From Bacteroidales bacterium (GTDB lineage Bacteria; Bacteroidota; Bacteroidia; Bacteroidales; UBA3824), in NCBI GenBank assembly GCA_016293845.1, contig JAEDDH010000015.1, positions 31,823-95,822 of the forward strand: 64,000 nt of DNA. Direction: 5' to 3'. Made by a program: the position numbers and the translations under genes. This document shows positions 18,652 through 27,030 of this stretch, piece by piece. The stretch's first letter is position 1; each line of letters begins with the position of its first letter. The notes beneath the pieces are model-generated. The model was given only the letters and a program-made list of their open reading frames with translations. It had not been told where the DNA came from and searched no databases.

Positions 18652-19680
18652 TTAATTTTTTTGTAACTCTTTGGTACTCAATAATCCACAAGCAGCAAAA
18701 ATATCTTCACCTCGCGAAGCGCGAACGGTAGCGGTGATGTTTTTGTCGTTTAGTATCTCTTGAAATTCGCGTATGCGGATTTCGGGCGAGGATTCAAATT
18801 CGCTTCCGGGGTGAGCATGATGGCGTATTAGGTTTACTCGGGCGGGTATTCGGTCGAGAATTTTTACTAATTGGCGTGCATGTGCGGGTGTGTCGTTAAC
18901 GCCTTTTATCATTATGTATTCTGCCGAAAACCTGCGCTGATGGCGAAAATCGTATTTTTTTACTATCTCTAATACTTTGCTGAGTGGGTTTGTGTTTTCG
19001 ATTGGCATTATTTCGGCTCGCTGTTCGGCAAATGGATTGTGCAGACTTACGGCAAGATGCACTTCGGTTTTTTCAATAAAATCGGGTAATTGCTTGATAA
19101 TGCCTACTGTAGACACCGTAATGCGTCGTGGACTCATAGCAAATCCGTATTCGGCGGTGAGTATCTCTAAGGCATTAAGCAAATTTTCAAAGTTGTCTAA
19201 TGGTTCGCCCATGCCCATAAACACAAGGTTGGTGAGTGTACTATATTCTGGAATGCTAACTATTTGATTTAAAATTTCTTGTGTAGAAAGATTTCCGCCA
19301 AAACCTTGCAATCCTGTGTTGCAGAATTTGCAGCCCATTTTGCAGCCGGCTTGAACCGATACACAAAGTGTGGCGCGGTCGCGGTCGGGTATGTAGGCGG
19401 CTTCGATAAAACGATTGTTGCAAACTCGGAAAAGATATTTCTTTGTGCCGTCGACCGAAACTGTTTCTTTTTCAGGAGGATACATTCCAACACTGAATTC
19501 TTCTTCTAATTGAGCTCTCACCTTTTTAGAAAGGTTGGTCATTTGCTCTATTGAAGAAACGTTTTTTTTGTAGAGCCAGTCGGCTATCTGTTTAGCCACA
19601 AACTTAGGTGCGCCTATGCGAGATGTGGTTTCTGTTAATTGGCTGAGTGTTAGCCCTAAAAGTGTTTTTTTATCGTCCAT
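18652..19680 (-). CDS. rlmN: 23S rRNA (adenine2503-C2)-methyltransferase RlmN
   Basis: A radical SAM enzyme that methylates A2503 of 23S rRNA and A37 of some tRNAs. The [4Fe-4S] motif CxxxCxxC is seen as GCKMGCKFCNTG, followed by GFGGNLSTQEILNQI, NLVFMGMGEPLDN, STVGI and AVSLHNP, all in the family order. The C-terminus contains a conserved Cys in ARASRGEDIFAACG that forms the methyl intermediate. I chose the ATG at 19680 (MDDKKTLLGLTL), which overlaps the upstream gene by 11 bases; an in-frame ATG at 19710 would add 10 residues and a 41-base overlap. It is probably cotranscribed with the thioredoxin-fold gene upstream. Confidence 0.93.
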   Translation of the reverse strand: MDDKKTLLGLTLSQLTETTSRIGAPKFVAKQIADWLYKKNVSSIEQMTNLSKKVRAQLEEEFSVGMYPPEKETVSVDGTKKYLFRVCNNRFIEAAYIPDRDRATLCVSVQAGCKMGCKFCNTGLQGFGGNLSTQEILNQIVSIPEYSTLTNLVFMGMGEPLDNFENLLNALEILTAEYGFAMSPRRITVSTVGIIKQLPDFIEKTEVHLAVSLHNPFAEQRAEIMPIENTNPLSKVLEIVKKYDFRHQRRFSAEYIMIKGVNDTPAHARQLVKILDRIPARVNLIRHHAHPGSEFESSPEIRIREFQEILNDKNITATVRASRGEDIFAACGLLSTKELQKN

Positions 19681-20710
19681 TTTTGTTGTTTCGTCGGTAA
19701 AATTCTCCAAAATTTTCTTTCTTGTAGGCTTCTTCGCAGTAGTATTGCAATATTATTTTGTAAATAGTAGCGTTGAAATAGTCGTTGATTCGTGCTATAT
19801 ACTGCCGTTCTTGGTTGAAGAAGAATATTGATGGAAAGGTGTAGTTGTTGTTCATCAATGCGCCGGTGAGTTGGTGAGGCATGCCTGTTCCCGAACCCAC
19901 AAATGTTTGCCCAAGGATTCTAACTGTATCTTGCGAAGCTCCGTAAAATTTTACAGGATAGTAGTTTTTGTTGATATAATTGCAAACTTCGCTGTTTTTC
20001 ATTACGGTGTTGATTATATTGCCTGATATAGAGTAATTTACACCTTGAGGATAAAAATCTAACCAAAGGTTTATTAATATTGGTTTGGGCTCTTTTTCGG
20101 CTTTTTGGAATGCTTCTTCAATGCCGAGCCATTCAATTTTTCCCGAAGTGTCGGGCATATCTGTCTCTTTGTTTTTTTTCAGTTCGTCGGCATAAACACT
20201 TGGAAATGTGTACATAAAGTCTTTGCGGAAACTTTCTGGGTCGGAGTTTCGGCTTACATTTTCGGCAAAATATACCAATAGTGGCTCAATGTCTTTTGGC
20301 TCCATGTATCCCGGAATTGGCATTGTGTTGGTATCACGGTCGATATACACAATGGTAGGATAGGAGAGTCGACCTTCTAACAATTTGATTGCAAGTTCGT
20401 TAACCTTACCGTTGCTTTTATATTCTTTGTTGCGGAATTTTATGGTATCGGATGTTTCGGCATCAAACCTAATAGGATAAAAATTACGGTTGATATAATT
20501 TGCAATTCCTTGATTATTAAAGGTTACCGCACTCATACGCTTGCACCATCCGCACCAATCGGTGTATACATCTATCAAAAACGGGCGATGATCAGCACTG
20601 TCGAGTTTTTCTGCCTCGGCAAATGTCAGCCATTTTACTGCATCTTGTTGAGCCACAAGATTTTGTGCGCAAATTATTAGTAATGCCGTTATTAATGATT
20701 TTATTTTCAT
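19670..20710 (-). CDS. Periplasmic protein with two thioredoxin-like domains
   Basis: A 346-residue exported protein with a signal peptide (1-20, ending NLVAQ). The first thioredoxin-like domain (about 22-150) has the redox motif WCGWCKRM in DVYTDWCGWC and a cis-Pro turn LSYPTIVY. The second domain (about 195-330) keeps the fold pattern (KPILINLWLDFYP, TFPSIFFF) but lacks the CxxC, so it is probably structural or a binding module. It likely reduces or monitors disulfides in the periplasm. Its stop overlaps the rlmN start. An intrinsic terminator at 20742-20768 separates it from the SUMF1-like gene upstream. Confidence 0.8.
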   Translation of the reverse strand: MKIKSLITALLIICAQNLVAQQDAVKWLTFAEAEKLDSADHRPFLIDVYTDWCGWCKRMSAVTFNNQGIANYINRNFYPIRFDAETSDTIKFRNKEYKSNGKVNELAIKLLEGRLSYPTIVYIDRDTNTMPIPGYMEPKDIEPLLVYFAENVSRNSDPESFRKDFMYTFPSVYADELKKNKETDMPDTSGKIEWLGIEEAFQKAEKEPKPILINLWLDFYPQGVNYSISGNIINTVMKNSEVCNYINKNYYPVKFYGASQDTVRILGQTFVGSGTGMPHQLTGALMNNNYTFPSIFFFNQERQYIARINDYFNATIYKIILQYYCEEAYKKENFGEFYRRNNKNGR

Positions 20711-20741
20711 GCTACTATTATATATAAGGTGTGATTATGCC

Positions 20742-20768
20742 AAAAAAAACGCCGTATTTAGCGGCGTT
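20742..20768 (-). terminator. Intrinsic terminator after the FGE-sulfatase-like gene
   Basis: AACGCCG (20748-20754) pairs with CGGCGTT (20762-20768) around a 7-base loop. On the minus strand the stem is followed by a run of T (the A run at 20742-20749). Confidence 0.7.
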
Positions 20769-20795
20769 ATTGTAGAGTGTAAGGTTTTTTAACTT

Positions 20796-21695
20796 TTAGC
20801 GAGTTGTCATTACAAGGCGGAATCCTGTAAATGGGTTGGGAAGTTTTTCGATTCCCGGTTCGTCGTCGGCAGCAATTTGCATATAGTAGCCGTAGCTATG
20901 CCACGAACCTCCTTTAACTTTGCCGTCTGCGGTCATTTCGGCTGCGTTGCCAGCCATTTGAAAAATGCCGTATTTGTTTGGTGCAAAGGTTTTAACAGGT
21001 ACTAACGCTGTTTGATAAAGCACGTTGTTGTCGAGAATTTCCACTTTTCCTGTTTCTTTGTTGATGCGGATGTTTTCTTCGCCAACTATGTGAAAATTGG
21101 CATTTCGTTCGCCTTTCTTGTCGCGCAAGAATTTGCCTTCCCATGGATAGAGGGCGTTTTCGATGCCACCTGCGGCTGCTACAATCCATTCGCTTTCGGT
21201 AGGAAGACGAAATTCGGCATTGTTGTATTTGGCGTTGTTGTATGCTGCATACAATTTTGTAAACCAAAGGCAGAATGTTTCAGCCGCCTCTTTGGAGATA
21301 TTAACCACAGGATAATCGTTCCATTTTGTGTCGGTGTGGTAGGTTTTTGCGGTGGATTCAAAAGCTTCGCTGATGCGCATCCATCCTTCGCCATCCACTT
21401 TGCAAGATTCGTAGATATCGTTTAAACCGTTGTCTTTCAAATCTTTGAGAAATGCGTTGTAAATACCGTTGGTTGTTTCTACCACCGAAATGAAGTATCC
21501 GCCTGCCGAAACGTTTTTGTCTACCGACTTGTATGCGCTCTGACCAACGTATTTCATTCCAGCTTCTATGTTCTTGATACTGTTGAGGTTTGCAGCTACC
21601 GACTTGTTAAAGTCAATTTTGTCTAATCCATTCTGTCCAAAACAGATGGTGGTGCAACACAAAACGGTTGCTAACATAATTAATTTCTTTATCAT
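20796..21695 (-). CDS. Exported formylglycine-generating-enzyme-like (SUMF1) protein
   Basis: A 299-residue exported protein with a signal peptide (1-20, ending ICFGQ) and an FGE-sulfatase fold: YFISVVETTNGIYNAFL, DYPVVNISKEAAETFCLW, FRLPTESEWIVAAAGG, GIFQMAGNAAEMTADG, KGGSWHS and the terminal GFRLVMTTR. The paired active-site Cys residues of true FGE are not seen, so it is more likely a binding or structural homologue, as with the gliding and T9SS-associated GldK/GldJ proteins of this phylum. It lacks a lipobox Cys and is shorter than GldK, so that equivalence is not claimed. Confidence 0.75.
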   Translation of the reverse strand: MIKKLIMLATVLCCTTICFGQNGLDKIDFNKSVAANLNSIKNIEAGMKYVGQSAYKSVDKNVSAGGYFISVVETTNGIYNAFLKDLKDNGLNDIYESCKVDGEGWMRISEAFESTAKTYHTDTKWNDYPVVNISKEAAETFCLWFTKLYAAYNNAKYNNAEFRLPTESEWIVAAAGGIENALYPWEGKFLRDKKGERNANFHIVGEENIRINKETGKVEILDNNVLYQTALVPVKTFAPNKYGIFQMAGNAAEMTADGKVKGGSWHSYGYYMQIAADDEPGIEKLPNPFTGFRLVMTTR

Positions 21696-21774
21696 ATCGT
21701 GTGTCTTTAATTAAAACTCTAATTTTTGAATATGCAAATTTCTTGCAAAATACTGAGATATAAAAATCTTTTTA

Positions 21775-21782
21775 TATTTTTG
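21775..21782 (+). promoter_or_regulatory. -7 element for the sulfhydrylase gene
   Basis: TATTTTTG matches TAnnTTTG and lies 26 bases upstream of the ATG at 21809. It covers the in-frame GTG at 21782, which argues against that GTG as the start. Confidence 0.5.
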
Positions 21783-21808
21783 TGTCAAAATTTTTAACAA
21801 AAAACATA

Positions 21809-23095
21809 ATGTCAGAAAAAAAATCATTGGAGACTGTTTGCATACAGTCGGGTTGGCAGCCTAAAAGCGGTGATCCCCGTGTGTTGCCTATCTTTCAGAG
21901 CACTACTTTTAAATACGAAAACACGGCAGCTATGGCCGATTTGTTTGATCTCAAAGCTGAGGGTTATTTTTACACCCGTTTGCAAAATCCTACCAACGAC
22001 GCCGTGGCTGCCAAAATAGCTGACCTTGAAGGCGGCGTGGCTGCCATGCTCACTTCGTCGGGTCAGGCGGCAAGCTTTTATGCTGTTTTTAACATCTGCG
22101 AGGCTGGCGACCATTTTGTAAGCAGCAAAAATATCTACGGAGGCACTTACAACCTGTTTCTTGTAACTATGAAAAAACTTGGTATTGAGTGCACTATGGT
22201 GGATTCTGATGCTTCGGAGGAAGAAATCTCAAAGGCATTCCGCCCAAATACTAAGTGTCTTTTTGCTGAAACTATCTCTAATCCCACTTGTCATGTGCTT
22301 GATTTTGAGAAGTTTTCGCGTATTGCAAAAAAACATGGTGTGCCGTTGATTGTTGACAACACTTTTGCTACTCCTATCAACTGCCGTCCGTTTGAATGGG
22401 GTGCTGATATCGTAATTCACTCTACCACAAAGTATATGGATGGTCATGCCCTTGCTGTTGGCGGATGTATAGTAGACAGTGGCAATTTTGATTGGGAAAA
22501 ATATGCCGACAAGTTTCCCGGACTTACTCAGCCCGATGAGTCGTACCACGGTTTGGCTTACACCAAGGCTTTTGGCACAAAGGCTTTTATCACCAAGGCT
22601 ACTGCTCAATTGATGCGTGATTTGGGTTCTATTCAAAGTCCTATGAATGCATTCTTGCTCAATATTGGTCTCGAAACTCTTCATCTTCGTGTTCCCCGCC
22701 ATTGCGAAAATGCTCAAAAGGTGGCAGAATTTCTTGAGAACCATCCCAAAATTGCGTGGATTAGCTACAGCGGCTTGAAGAGCAGTCCTTATTACCAACT
22801 TGCTCAAAAACAATTTGATGGCGGACGTTCGTGCGGTGTGCTTTGCTTTGGAATCAAAGGCGGACGCGAAGAATCTATCAAGTTTATGGATAGCTTAAAA
22901 TTGGTTGCCATAGTAACGCACGTTGCTGATGCCCGTTCTTGTGTGCTTCACCCCGCAAGCCATACACACCGTCAGCTCACCGACGAACAGCTGATTGCAG
23001 CCGGCGTTCAACCCGATTTGATTCGTTTTTCGGTGGGCATCGAAAATGCCGACGACATCATTGCTGATGTTAAACATGCATTAGATAAAATTTAG
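21809..23095 (+). CDS. O-acetylhomoserine sulfhydrylase (Cys/Met metabolism PLP enzyme)
   Basis: A PLP-dependent enzyme of about 428 residues that makes homocysteine or methionine precursors from O-acetylhomoserine and sulfide. Family motifs in order: SGDPRVLPIFQSTTF, YTRLQNPTNDAV, AAMLTSSGQAASF, FAETISNPTCHVLD, VDNTFATPINCRPFEWGADI, and the PLP lysine in HSTTKYMDGH. The C-terminal part ends SVGIENADDIIADV. The long insertion after the PLP lysine (GLTQPDESYHGLAY) is typical of the MetY type rather than MetB. The start at 21809 (MSEKKSLET) is chosen because the upstream GTG lies inside the promoter. Confidence 0.93.
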   Translation: MSEKKSLETVCIQSGWQPKSGDPRVLPIFQSTTFKYENTAAMADLFDLKAEGYFYTRLQNPTNDAVAAKIADLEGGVAAMLTSSGQAASFYAVFNICEAGDHFVSSKNIYGGTYNLFLVTMKKLGIECTMVDSDASEEEISKAFRPNTKCLFAETISNPTCHVLDFEKFSRIAKKHGVPLIVDNTFATPINCRPFEWGADIVIHSTTKYMDGHALAVGGCIVDSGNFDWEKYADKFPGLTQPDESYHGLAYTKAFGTKAFITKATAQLMRDLGSIQSPMNAFLLNIGLETLHLRVPRHCENAQKVAEFLENHPKIAWISYSGLKSSPYYQLAQKQFDGGRSCGVLCFGIKGGREESIKFMDSLKLVAIVTHVADARSCVLHPASHTHRQLTDEQLIAAGVQPDLIRFSVGIENADDIIADVKHALDKI

Positions 23096-23167
23096 TTTGG
23101 CAAAATTCTGATAAAGTCAAGTTATATTAAAGACATTTAATTTATTAAAAAACTAAAATTAAACCAC

Positions 23168-24220
23168 ATGAAAAAACTTTATATACCATCAGCATTATTG
23201 GCAGTTGCATTGTGGCTGCCAACATCGGTGCAAGCGCAGGAGCCTGATATGTTTGACATCCTTGCCAACTATATCAACGATGAGCAAAATTCTTCGCTGG
23301 TAAGGCTTCAAGAAGATATAGCCAAGGGAGAAAAATATGTATCTCAGGCCGAAGCTTCCGACAAAACTAACGCTAAGTTTCTCAACAGTAGCAAAAAAGG
23401 CAAGCTCAAAAAAGGTGAAAAAAAATCTGCCGAAGCTAAATCGTTGCGAATCAAGGCTACTAAACTCTACGAAAAATCGTATTCTGCTCTTTACGATATT
23501 TACAAAGAGGTTATCGAAAATAGCGAATTTATTTACCACAACGATAAAAGTCAGGCAGAATCGTATTTGAGCGATGCCGAAAACGATATTCAAGACGGTT
23601 CGGCAAAACTTTCGCCTTACGGAAAACTTACCGCTAAAAACCTCGAAACTAAAACTTACAGCACTCTTAAGGCTGATATGGCTTCGTGCAAATCGAAATT
23701 TCAAAGCGCTGGCGAAAACTGCTACAATGCTCTGAAACTTCTTAAAACACAAGATGAGCGTAAATCTCAGGAGCAAGCTGCCGAACAAGCTTTTTGGAAC
23801 TCTACCGTTTCGATTAACACTATCGATGCTTACAAAAAGTACATTAGCAAATATCCCAACGGCAAGTATGTTAGCGAGGCTCAGCGTCGTATTTCTAACT
23901 TGCAAAATGCCGGCAAGCAACGCAGAGTAACTTCAAATAATCCCGACGAAGGACTTGCTTACCGTATCCAGATTTGCGCCGACAAACGTAAATGGAGCCA
24001 AAGAAAACTTCAACGGTTGTATAAGGGCAATCTTAAAATTGACGAGCGTCAGGTGGACGGTTACTATAAATATTGGATTGGTTGCTATCGTAGCTACGAA
24101 GAGGCTCAATCTGCCGAAATGGGCATGAATCTTAAACAATCGTTTATTGTATGTTTTAACGATGGTCAACAAATTCATGTTACCCAGGCTCAGCAAATTG
24201 AAGCTAATCTTATCGATTAA
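23168..24220 (+). CDS. Exported helical protein with a SPOR-like C-terminal domain
   Basis: A 350-residue protein with a clear signal peptide (1-23, ending TSVQAQE). The body (about 30-250) is Lys/Glu/Ala-rich and predicted to be helical, with repeated Tyr-containing segments. The C-terminal ~85 residues (AYRIQICADKRKWSQRKLQ, DGYYKYWIGCYRSYEEAQSA) follow the SPOR-domain pattern, which binds denuded peptidoglycan glycan strands. It is therefore probably a periplasmic cell-wall-associated protein. A strong terminator follows at 24248-24279. Confidence 0.65.
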   Translation: MKKLYIPSALLAVALWLPTSVQAQEPDMFDILANYINDEQNSSLVRLQEDIAKGEKYVSQAEASDKTNAKFLNSSKKGKLKKGEKKSAEAKSLRIKATKLYEKSYSALYDIYKEVIENSEFIYHNDKSQAESYLSDAENDIQDGSAKLSPYGKLTAKNLETKTYSTLKADMASCKSKFQSAGENCYNALKLLKTQDERKSQEQAAEQAFWNSTVSINTIDAYKKYISKYPNGKYVSEAQRRISNLQNAGKQRRVTSNNPDEGLAYRIQICADKRKWSQRKLQRLYKGNLKIDERQVDGYYKYWIGCYRSYEEAQSAEMGMNLKQSFIVCFNDGQQIHVTQAQQIEANLID

Positions 24221-24247
24221 TCAGTTTCATTTGTTTATATAAAATAA

Positions 24248-24279
24248 AAAACCGCCGGAAGTAATTTTCCGGCGGTTTT
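24248..24279. terminator. Strong intrinsic terminator
   Basis: AAAACCGCCGGAA (24248-24260) pairs perfectly over 13 bases with TTCCGGCGGTTTT (24267-24279) around a 6-base loop, with T-rich sequence after it. It serves the SPOR-like gene and, given the flanking A run, possibly the convergent phosphatase gene. Confidence 0.85.
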
Positions 24280-24396
24280 GTTTTTGTCATACAGTGGATA
24301 TCTAAATTTATCTTTTCAATGATAATCAGTAGAATTAATCTACTATTCTCAAATCATAACCATACGTCTTAAATAAGATTTTGACCTATATTATGA

Positions 24397-26334
24397 TTAG
24401 ATTTCAAAAGCTAACAGAGTGATGTCATCGGTTTGCGGTTTGTCGCCCTTCCAATCATAAATAAAGTTTGTAAGAGCGGTTTTTTGACGTTCAAACGGAA
24501 GTGTTGAAAACTCTAATATTTTGTCTTTAAAGTTTTTAGACATGATTTTGCGGTTAAGTGCGCCGCCGTTTTGATCGGTACAACCGTCGGAATAGAGATA
24601 AATCTTATCGTTTTCTTGCAATTGTACCATTGTGCTCGAAAAGTTCTTATCTAAAATATAGTGTCCGATGGGCATTGTGTCGCCCTTGATTGTGAGAACT
24701 GCACCATCGCGAACCAATACCATAGAACGTTGTGCGCCAGCATAATATCCTAAACGGGTGTTTTCGTTGTAGATTAATAGGGCAATATCTATACCGTCGT
24801 TGCGGAGTTTACCTTCTTGATCAAGTCCGAGTGCTGATCTCACTTTTGTGCGGAGTGCGTCGAGGATTTCGCCCGGCATTATGTCGTGACCTTTTTGGTC
24901 GTTGATAAGTTCGTTTAAGAACGACAGACCCATACTTGCAAGTATAGCACCCGGAACGCCGTGTCCTGTGCAATCGCCCATTGCTGCAATTATCTGATTA
25001 TTAACCTTTTTGGTAAAGTAAAAGTCGCCTCCAACAATGTCTTTTGGTTGATATATTACAAAGTAGTTTCTAAAAATAGAATAATTAGGTGCAACGGCTT
25101 GAATCATAGCGGTTTGCAATTGGCTTGCGTAGTTTATTCCGGCGGTAAGCTGTTCGTTGGCTGTGGTTACTTCGTGGTTGCGAAGTTCGAGAAGCACTTT
25201 TTGAGCAGCTAAGTCGTCGTTGATTGTGCGAAGTTGGTTGTTGAGTCTGCTAACCTTTTCGCTCTGAACAATCAATTCTTCTTTTTGTTGTTGCAAGGTG
25301 TCGTTTTGCACAAGCATCTCCTCTTTTTGAGTGGCAAGTTCGGCGTTGAGCATTTTGAGACTGTCTTTTTGTATAAAAAAGTCTTCCATCATCCGCGAAA
25401 TTACTCCAAATTCGTTGGTTTCGGATTTTAGAGGTACAATGCTGTCGGTTTTTTCTGATTTAAACGATTCGTCAATTTGCGAAAGCGGTTTTGTTACCTT
25501 CACCTTGACGTAAAGCATTATGGCAAAGAATATTCCGAGGCATAAAAATGCAATCAGTAGGAATATAGGCACAGATTGGTTCAACTGTTTCGACAGCATA
25601 TCTTCGTAGCAAAAACACATATATGCCACGTGCTTGTTGGTGTAGTCTACAAGTTCGCGATTGGTAACAGCCATCGGAGCAACAGCCTTAACTGTGTCGG
25701 CGTAGGCTTTGTCATCTTGGGCAAATGTCATATACATACCACCGAGGGCTATGCTCATAAGGTTGATATCTTCTTCGGCAATCTCTTTTACAAAAATCAT
25801 ATAGCCCCGTGGTTTTTCGTTGCGGCTGTTGATGCTGGCTGCCGACACAAGGCACGAGCAGAAATATACAAAGTGCTTGCCTTCAAACTTAGCATAAAAA
25901 TGCGGAAACAGCTCTTTGGTAAAGAGGTTTCCCATATCTGCACCTGCAAACGGATAGAATGGTATGTTTTCCATTCCCGCTGCTCGGTTTTCGTATTTGA
26001 TGATGCCAAGAGTGTCGAACATTCCCACGGCGGCGGCCTTGTATCCATCAATCATATAGCCGATATTGTCGTCGAGCCATTTTTTGTTGCCTTCGCACAT
26101 AGCCTGGTAGCACTCGTCCCAAGCAGAGTTGTCGTGCACAATGTTGGTGTATTGATGGTAGGTAACGCTTAATATTCGGTCGATAAGCAGTTCTTTATTT
26201 TTTTTGGAGTATTCGCGCACGGCGTTTAACTGCTTGTATTGAAACATATAATAAAGTATCAATGCAATAATCATTATTACAGCGCCTAATAGTGCCACGC
26301 GTAATATGCCCGATTGTACCGTCTTGGAGTTCAT
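24397..26334 (-). CDS. SpoIIE-type phosphatase with CHASE4-like sensor and HAMP
   Basis: A 645-residue membrane receptor phosphatase. TM1 is at ~12-30. The extracytoplasmic sensor (about 45-255) opens with YHQYTNIVHDNSAWDECYQA, characteristic of CHASE4 domains. TM2 is at ~255-275, then a HAMP linker (KVTKPLSQIDESF), a coiled coil (about 320-400), and a SpoIIE PP2C domain with GGDFYFT, GDCTGHGVPGAILASMG and YLYSDGCTDQNGG. It probably dephosphorylates a cytoplasmic regulator on an external signal. Its phosphatase domain is related to the one in the 5.5-7.7 kb gene but its sensor is unrelated, so two inputs could feed one type of output. Confidence 0.87.
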   Translation of the reverse strand: MNSKTVQSGILRVALLGAVIMIIALILYYMFQYKQLNAVREYSKKNKELLIDRILSVTYHQYTNIVHDNSAWDECYQAMCEGNKKWLDDNIGYMIDGYKAAAVGMFDTLGIIKYENRAAGMENIPFYPFAGADMGNLFTKELFPHFYAKFEGKHFVYFCSCLVSAASINSRNEKPRGYMIFVKEIAEEDINLMSIALGGMYMTFAQDDKAYADTVKAVAPMAVTNRELVDYTNKHVAYMCFCYEDMLSKQLNQSVPIFLLIAFLCLGIFFAIMLYVKVKVTKPLSQIDESFKSEKTDSIVPLKSETNEFGVISRMMEDFFIQKDSLKMLNAELATQKEEMLVQNDTLQQQKEELIVQSEKVSRLNNQLRTINDDLAAQKVLLELRNHEVTTANEQLTAGINYASQLQTAMIQAVAPNYSIFRNYFVIYQPKDIVGGDFYFTKKVNNQIIAAMGDCTGHGVPGAILASMGLSFLNELINDQKGHDIMPGEILDALRTKVRSALGLDQEGKLRNDGIDIALLIYNENTRLGYYAGAQRSMVLVRDGAVLTIKGDTMPIGHYILDKNFSSTMVQLQENDKIYLYSDGCTDQNGGALNRKIMSKNFKDKILEFSTLPFERQKTALTNFIYDWKGDKPQTDDITLLAFEI

Positions 26335-26505
26335 ATATTTTATATAATGATGCGTTCTATTTTTTCTTTTTTAACATTTCAAGTATACAAAAAATAATCC
26401 AAGAAGTATCAGATTTTGAGGTTTTTTTTCTTTTTTTTCACGAACATCATCGCCACACAGGGCGGCTCGATGTTAGTGGTTACAGAAATACCGTCTTTCA
26501 GACGG

Positions 26506-26723
26506 TTAGAGGAATTTTTTAAAATTGGTTTGCAATGTGAATGATAAATAATCCGGATTTGTTGATGTGGATTTCTTCTTTGGTTGATTATGGAGAAGAA
26601 GTTTTTCGTATTTGAATATGTCTTGCAAAAATGTGTTGCTGCTTTTGTCTCCAAAATTCTTTCTAATGTACTTTGATCTTTGGCGTAAGTTGGGCAACGC
26701 TTCAGGAAACCATTTACTTTCAT
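26506..26723 (-). pseudogene. Frameshifted ParE/RelE-like toxin
   Basis: The ATG at 26721-26723 overlaps the antitoxin stop (GTATGA), as in type II toxin-antitoxin operons, but its frame yields MKVNGFLKRC, which is unlike any toxin. One base off, the sequence gives SKWFPEALPNLRQRSKYIRK followed by NFGDKSSNTFLQDIFKYE, a good ParE-like N-terminal half. A one-base deletion after codon 3 explains this. The 3' half shows no consistent family motif in any single frame, so further damage is likely. The toxin is probably inactive. Confidence 0.5.
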
Positions 26724-26971
26724 ACTGCTTCGGCAATTTGTTCGTTAGTAGTAGCGAATCCGAATTCATCGTTTAGTGCCTTAAAAAGTTCTTCGGTGGT
26801 AAGGTAATTACCCATAGAGATTTGTCGGTGTCCTTCTTCGGCTTTGGCTATAAGTTCTTCGCGAGTGTAGGCTCGGAGTTCGTCTTCGATGTTTTCTTCA
26901 TTGAGAGAATTTACTATCGATTGTGGATATTTGGAAACTTTGGCAAGTATCTCTTCGCTGTTGATGCCCAT
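26720..26971 (-). CDS. Small acidic antitoxin-like protein
   Basis: An 83-residue acidic protein (MGINSEEILAKVSKYPQSIV, ending TTNEQIAEAV). Size, charge and the 4-base overlap with a decayed ParE-like toxin frame suggest the antitoxin of a type II pair. I do not recognise a named antitoxin family or a clear ribbon-helix-helix, so the call rests mainly on context. It appears intact while the toxin does not, as expected when the toxin dies first. It lies downstream of the metallophosphoesterase gene on the same strand with a 59-base gap. Confidence 0.5.
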   Translation of the reverse strand: MGINSEEILAKVSKYPQSIVNSLNEENIEDELRAYTREELIAKAEEGHRQISMGNYLTTEELFKALNDEFGFATTNEQIAEAV

Positions 26972-27030
26972 TAATATGTTTATGGCATCAAGTTAATATT
27001 TTATGATGCAACACTTGTGCCGAGAAATAA

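Noticed and set aside
21782..21808. GTG start nine codons before the sulfhydrylase ATG
   Set aside because: It overlaps the TATTTTTG promoter element; the family N-terminus matches the later ATG.
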